Part shown: piece by piece, positions 41,105-43,962 of the stretch
Position numbering within the stretch: the stretch's first letter is position 1
Layout: every line of letters starts with the position of its first letter
From: Dissophora ornata
Lineage: Eukaryota > Mortierellomycota > Mortierellomycetes > Mortierellales > Mortierellaceae
Direction of reading: 5' to 3'
DNA: 43,962 nt
NCBI GenBank assembly: GCA_025201705.1
Contig: MU616769.1
Coordinates: forward strand, 1-43,962
Translations under genes and position numbers: made by a program
The notes under the pieces: generated by a model
Seen by the model: only the letters and a program-made list of their open reading frames with translations
What the model was told of the DNA's origin: nothing
Databases searched by the model: none

Positions 41105-42994
41105 GAGCTGAAAGGCTTGTTGTCAACCAGGACACAGCGCATCAATAGGCAATAGGCATTGACTGAGGTTGGATCTTCTGATATGAAACTTTCCGTCAGT
41201 CCATAGGAATGCAGTCGAATCTGTCCTTCCGCACTTCAACAAACTGCTTGTCCTTCTGTCCATAGTAGCTTCCTGCACTCTTCTAACATGACTTCCCCAT
41301 TCATGATGTGCCGTACATTGTACATTGCCCTCCTTTTTCATTTATGTTTTTTTGAATTTTCACGCTTGCGGCCGTTCTTTTCATCAAAATGGCTTCAGTG
41401 AGCATACCCACGTACTTTACAGGAAAAGATGGAGCGGTCAAAAGTGAATGAGGGCATCCACTCAACCATAGCTCTTTTACAATCTCACATTCTTTCCGGA
41501 GAGGGAGTCATGTCCTGTTATCCACTTTGCAAGTCGTTTTATTGCACATATTCCTGAAAAGCCAAAAAGAAGGTCCACCAGATACTAACGACCTCCAATC
41601 TCTGCACAGACCGTTGCTGCTGCAATCCAGGACGGTAAAGGATACAATGCATCACTGCATGCTTTTGCCAAAGCTCGCACTCGCGTAAAGCATAACTCGG
41701 TTGTTCGCCTCCATTGTTGAAAGGACTGGACGAGCGCCTGTCCTGCACATAGACCATCGGAGGTGCCAAGTACGATCGCTCCGCCCACCTGAGCTGAGGA
41801 AGAACGAGGCCCTCAATCACTTTAGATGCTCCTTTTGGAATGAATGCTGTTCCCTTAGCCTCTCACTCCAAACCCGGTGTAGTTTGGGACAAGCACGCTC
41901 CTTTGCGTCGCCGCGGCACACATTTGATGTGTGCCACCATAGCCCTCCATATTTTTCATGAGTGATGTATACGTTCTTTGCTATGTAGCACGGTGTGCAG
42001 GACCAACAGAACAATGTTCGGTACTTTCGTCACCATTTAGCGTCGTAACACTTCGCTGTTGGGACAGGATGCCTGGAAAGAAATTGCGGCCATACAAGTG
42101 TTCTTTCTTCAGCCCAGTTACATTCAGTAACAGCACCTGAGATTAAGGACCATGGGAAATACTGTACCCGGAATCGAGCAACATGAAATAAATCCTACTT
42201 CCTTGCCTTGGCTCCTGCCTTTATTCTACAATGTCTAAAGACTCCCAACCCTGCCTAGTTTGTAGAGATCATTGCCTTGGCCTGGCGCTGGTTCGTGACA
42301 GGTGCTATTGACACTGCAGATGTTGCAATAGAAGCGCCTAGGGATGGCCGAAGAGGAAGCCGAGGAGGCGGCGATGGCCGCATTAGACGCAAGGGCGGTT
42401 GGGACCAATAGCGGCGCCATGTTGGGTCCACTCATGTTCCCGACATGCTTGCAACGTTCTTGCTAGTTGAGTATTGATTATTTTTTGCTCGAGGGATCAG
42501 GTTAGTCTACGTCTTGATTAAGATACGACGCTTATTGCCATTGAAACAAAGTTCATTCATCGCCAGAGAAGATTGAAGTCAACGATCACTCATCCTGCCC
42601 AGCACTTTGTCAGTCTACTTCGCACCCTTGGTCAAAGGGGGTTGCGGTGGCTGAAAACGACTATCATCAGATGAAGCCAGGGCCGAGCAGGACGCTTTCA
42701 ACCGTGGCAGAGCATGTAGCCCCACGGTCACCTCAACGGAACCGCACCCAGCCTCATTGCGTGACCATACGATGCAAGAGTCAAGTGAAGCGCGTCGCAG
42801 CACACCAGTACGATTAATAAACAGCGGCATACTTACATTACAATTGCGATCATGATGAAGTGCACAAAAGGAATGGCCAATCGAATTTTCGCGCCCATTG
42901 TCCAAAATGTGACCAATTTAAGGTTTTTAATAAACCCCTGTGCCAGGGCCGTGTAGGGTTTCTTGATTCAAGGACAAAATCTCACCAACACAAC
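41105..42994. other. Intergenic region between two family paralogues
   Basis: No intact gene. A minus-strand frame at 42435-42235 starts MSGPNMAPLLVPTALASNAA and contains RRFYCNICSVNS, which could be the first exon of a zinc-binding or RING-type protein, but no continuation was found at lower coordinates. A minus-strand frame at 42905-42615 (SCIVWSRNEAGCGSVEVTVG) has protein-like texture and may be another relic. Confidence 0.35.
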
Positions 42995-43962
42995 ATGAGC
43001 GATTCTGCACTAAACCATTTGGCTGAGGTGTATCTCAAGGAACGCGATATTTCTGAGGTTTCCGCCATCGATTTCTTTGATTTCCATTGTTTTCGAGCAC
43101 ATGATGCAAATATAGCAAACACAGCATGGTCTAGGTTTGTGATTCCCCAAGTGGAGCTTCAACAGGCCAAACGCGGTGCTGCTTTACGTGCTGAGTCGGA
43201 AGCAACAAGACCACTGCGCGCAAGATACTGGAAGGACGTTGCAGAGAAGGAAAATAAGGTATGCCGTTATTATTATTTTAGTACATGTCGCGATGGTCGT
43301 ACTCAACGCGTCCTTTGTACTGTAGGAGAACCACCAAGTTGCAATGAAGGGCCATGCCAGAAAGCAGATCCAGGTCGTCGCCAACGTGGTTGACCATGAA
43401 GTGGAGGAGCTCAGCCAGGTCGAAGCCACAGGCAATTTCCAAATACGTTGTAAACTTAATTGCAGAACCACTGGTGTTTACTGATGCAATGCCAGTCAGC
43501 CAGGGAAAAGACCCGCAACGCAAGGGACGCAGGCTCAGAGGAGGATCACTTCCCCGTGACATGAGCTGATCGAGACAGCCATCGATATGGCAAGTAGCAG
43601 GTGCACGTCTTCTCTCTCCTCCCCTTTCCTCTCTTTATCATCTATTCCTGCCCTCACACGTCTTTCTCCTGTACGCTTTGCCATCTCTCTCGATCGTGCA
43701 CTCCATCCTAAAGTATCTCTCTCACACCTGCCTACTAATCGTTGCCATGGTTCACCCCAATTTTCTCTTAGTACGCCGGTGTGGATGTCGAGATCCCTTT
43801 GACTGCCAGTAACCTGGAGCCGAACAAGGACAAGCTATACCAGCTGTTTGTACAACACCTTCGACGAGCAAAGGAAGCATCTGCAAATACCCGCTTCGAT
43901 AGGACACGGAACATCGACTTTAAGGATGCATTGTAAGCCCTCTCTCCCTCTTTCCCCCCCCC
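42995..43962 (+). CDS. Lineage-expanded family protein, N-terminal part (runs off the window)
   Basis: Second member of the family at 38420, partial. Exon 1 is 42995-43258 (start MSDSALNHLAEVYLKERDIS; ISEVSAIDFFDFHCF; ANIANTAWSRFVIPQVE; a coiled ALRAESEATRPLRARYW). Exon 2 starts at 43326 in phase 0 (ENHQVAMKGHARKQIQVVAN, HEVEELSQVEATGN). A later exon at 43772-43932 reads YAGVDVEIPLTASNLEPNKD and ends at a GTAAGC donor in phase 2. The junctions between 43440 and 43772 are uncertain, because the visible frames do not join cleanly. Like its neighbour it begins with a helical N-terminus around a DFFD motif and continues into a charged coiled region. Function unknown. Confidence 0.55.

Noticed and set aside
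42931..42943. AATAAACCCCTGT shared with the 3' flank of the Rxt2-like gene at 10811
   Set aside because: A 13-base match with unrelated flanks; most likely chance plus a common poly(A) signal.
1..43962. tRNA, rRNA, snRNA, riboswitch and CRISPR elements
   Set aside because: Looked for by eye (for example GGTTCGAATCC-like boxes and regular direct repeats) and none could be supported; a covariance-model scan would be needed to exclude small RNAs.

Overview
The window looks like nuclear DNA of an early-diverging filamentous fungus, most likely Mortierellomycotina (Mortierella sensu lato). Genes are intron-rich, with mostly short introns bearing GTAAGT-type donors and CTAAC/TTAAC-type branch sites. 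The deduced proteins include fungal Rpd3L subunit Rxt2, a CSC1/OSCA channel and the large NAD-glutamate dehydrogenase. There is also a B12 adenosyltransferase, which Dikarya generally lack, a Fanzor-like remnant, and members of a protein family I associate with expanded paralogues in Mortierella and Rhizophagus. The taxonomic call is inference. No rRNA, tRNA or CRISPR array was recognised by eye.

Layout: 1-18.3 kb is a dense housekeeping and signalling block. It holds an SH3-RasGEF of Cdc25 type (1181-6063, +), a Ca2+/calmodulin-dependent protein kinase (6448-8594, -) and an Rxt2-like Rpd3L deacetylase-complex subunit (9426-10787, +). These are followed by a disordered basic/HQ-rich protein (11024-13132, -) and a CSC1/OSCA-type mechanosensitive channel (14036-17447, -). 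From 18.3 to 26.8 kb three genes of mitochondrial or energy metabolism lie together: NAD-specific glutamate dehydrogenase (18307-21592, -), cob(I)alamin adenosyltransferase (about 24000-25443, +) and complex I subunit NDUFA13/GRIM-19 (25745-26746, -). From 26.8 to 33 kb the DNA is gene-poor. It holds an apparently orphaned TATA promoter, a dead protein kinase and fragments of other coding sequence. A triple-KH, FUBP-like RNA/ssDNA-binding protein follows (33084-36462, +).

From 36.6 kb to the end the sequence is repeat- and paralogue-rich. It contains a degraded Fanzor/TnpB-like C-terminus, a decayed coding fragment duplicated in tandem with a period of about 195 bp, and two members of the lineage-expanded family (38420-41104; 42995 to beyond the window end). 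The first of these carries two insertions. One is a 185-bp TA-flanked MITE that lies inside an intron and can be spliced out. The other is a 199-bp TG...CA, LTR-like element that interrupts coding sequence.

The gene models were assembled by hand by requiring splice sites, intron phase and conserved protein motifs to agree. The most striking result is the calmodulin kinase: two microexons of 11 and 8 nt are needed to rebuild the conserved glycine-loop-to-lysine segment and the HRDLKPEN catalytic loop. The RasGEF gene appears to use one GC-AG intron. Nothing amounts to a wholly new multi-gene system. The best leads are the microexon kinase, the fungal B12 enzyme, the Fanzor relic and the recent insertions in the expanded family.
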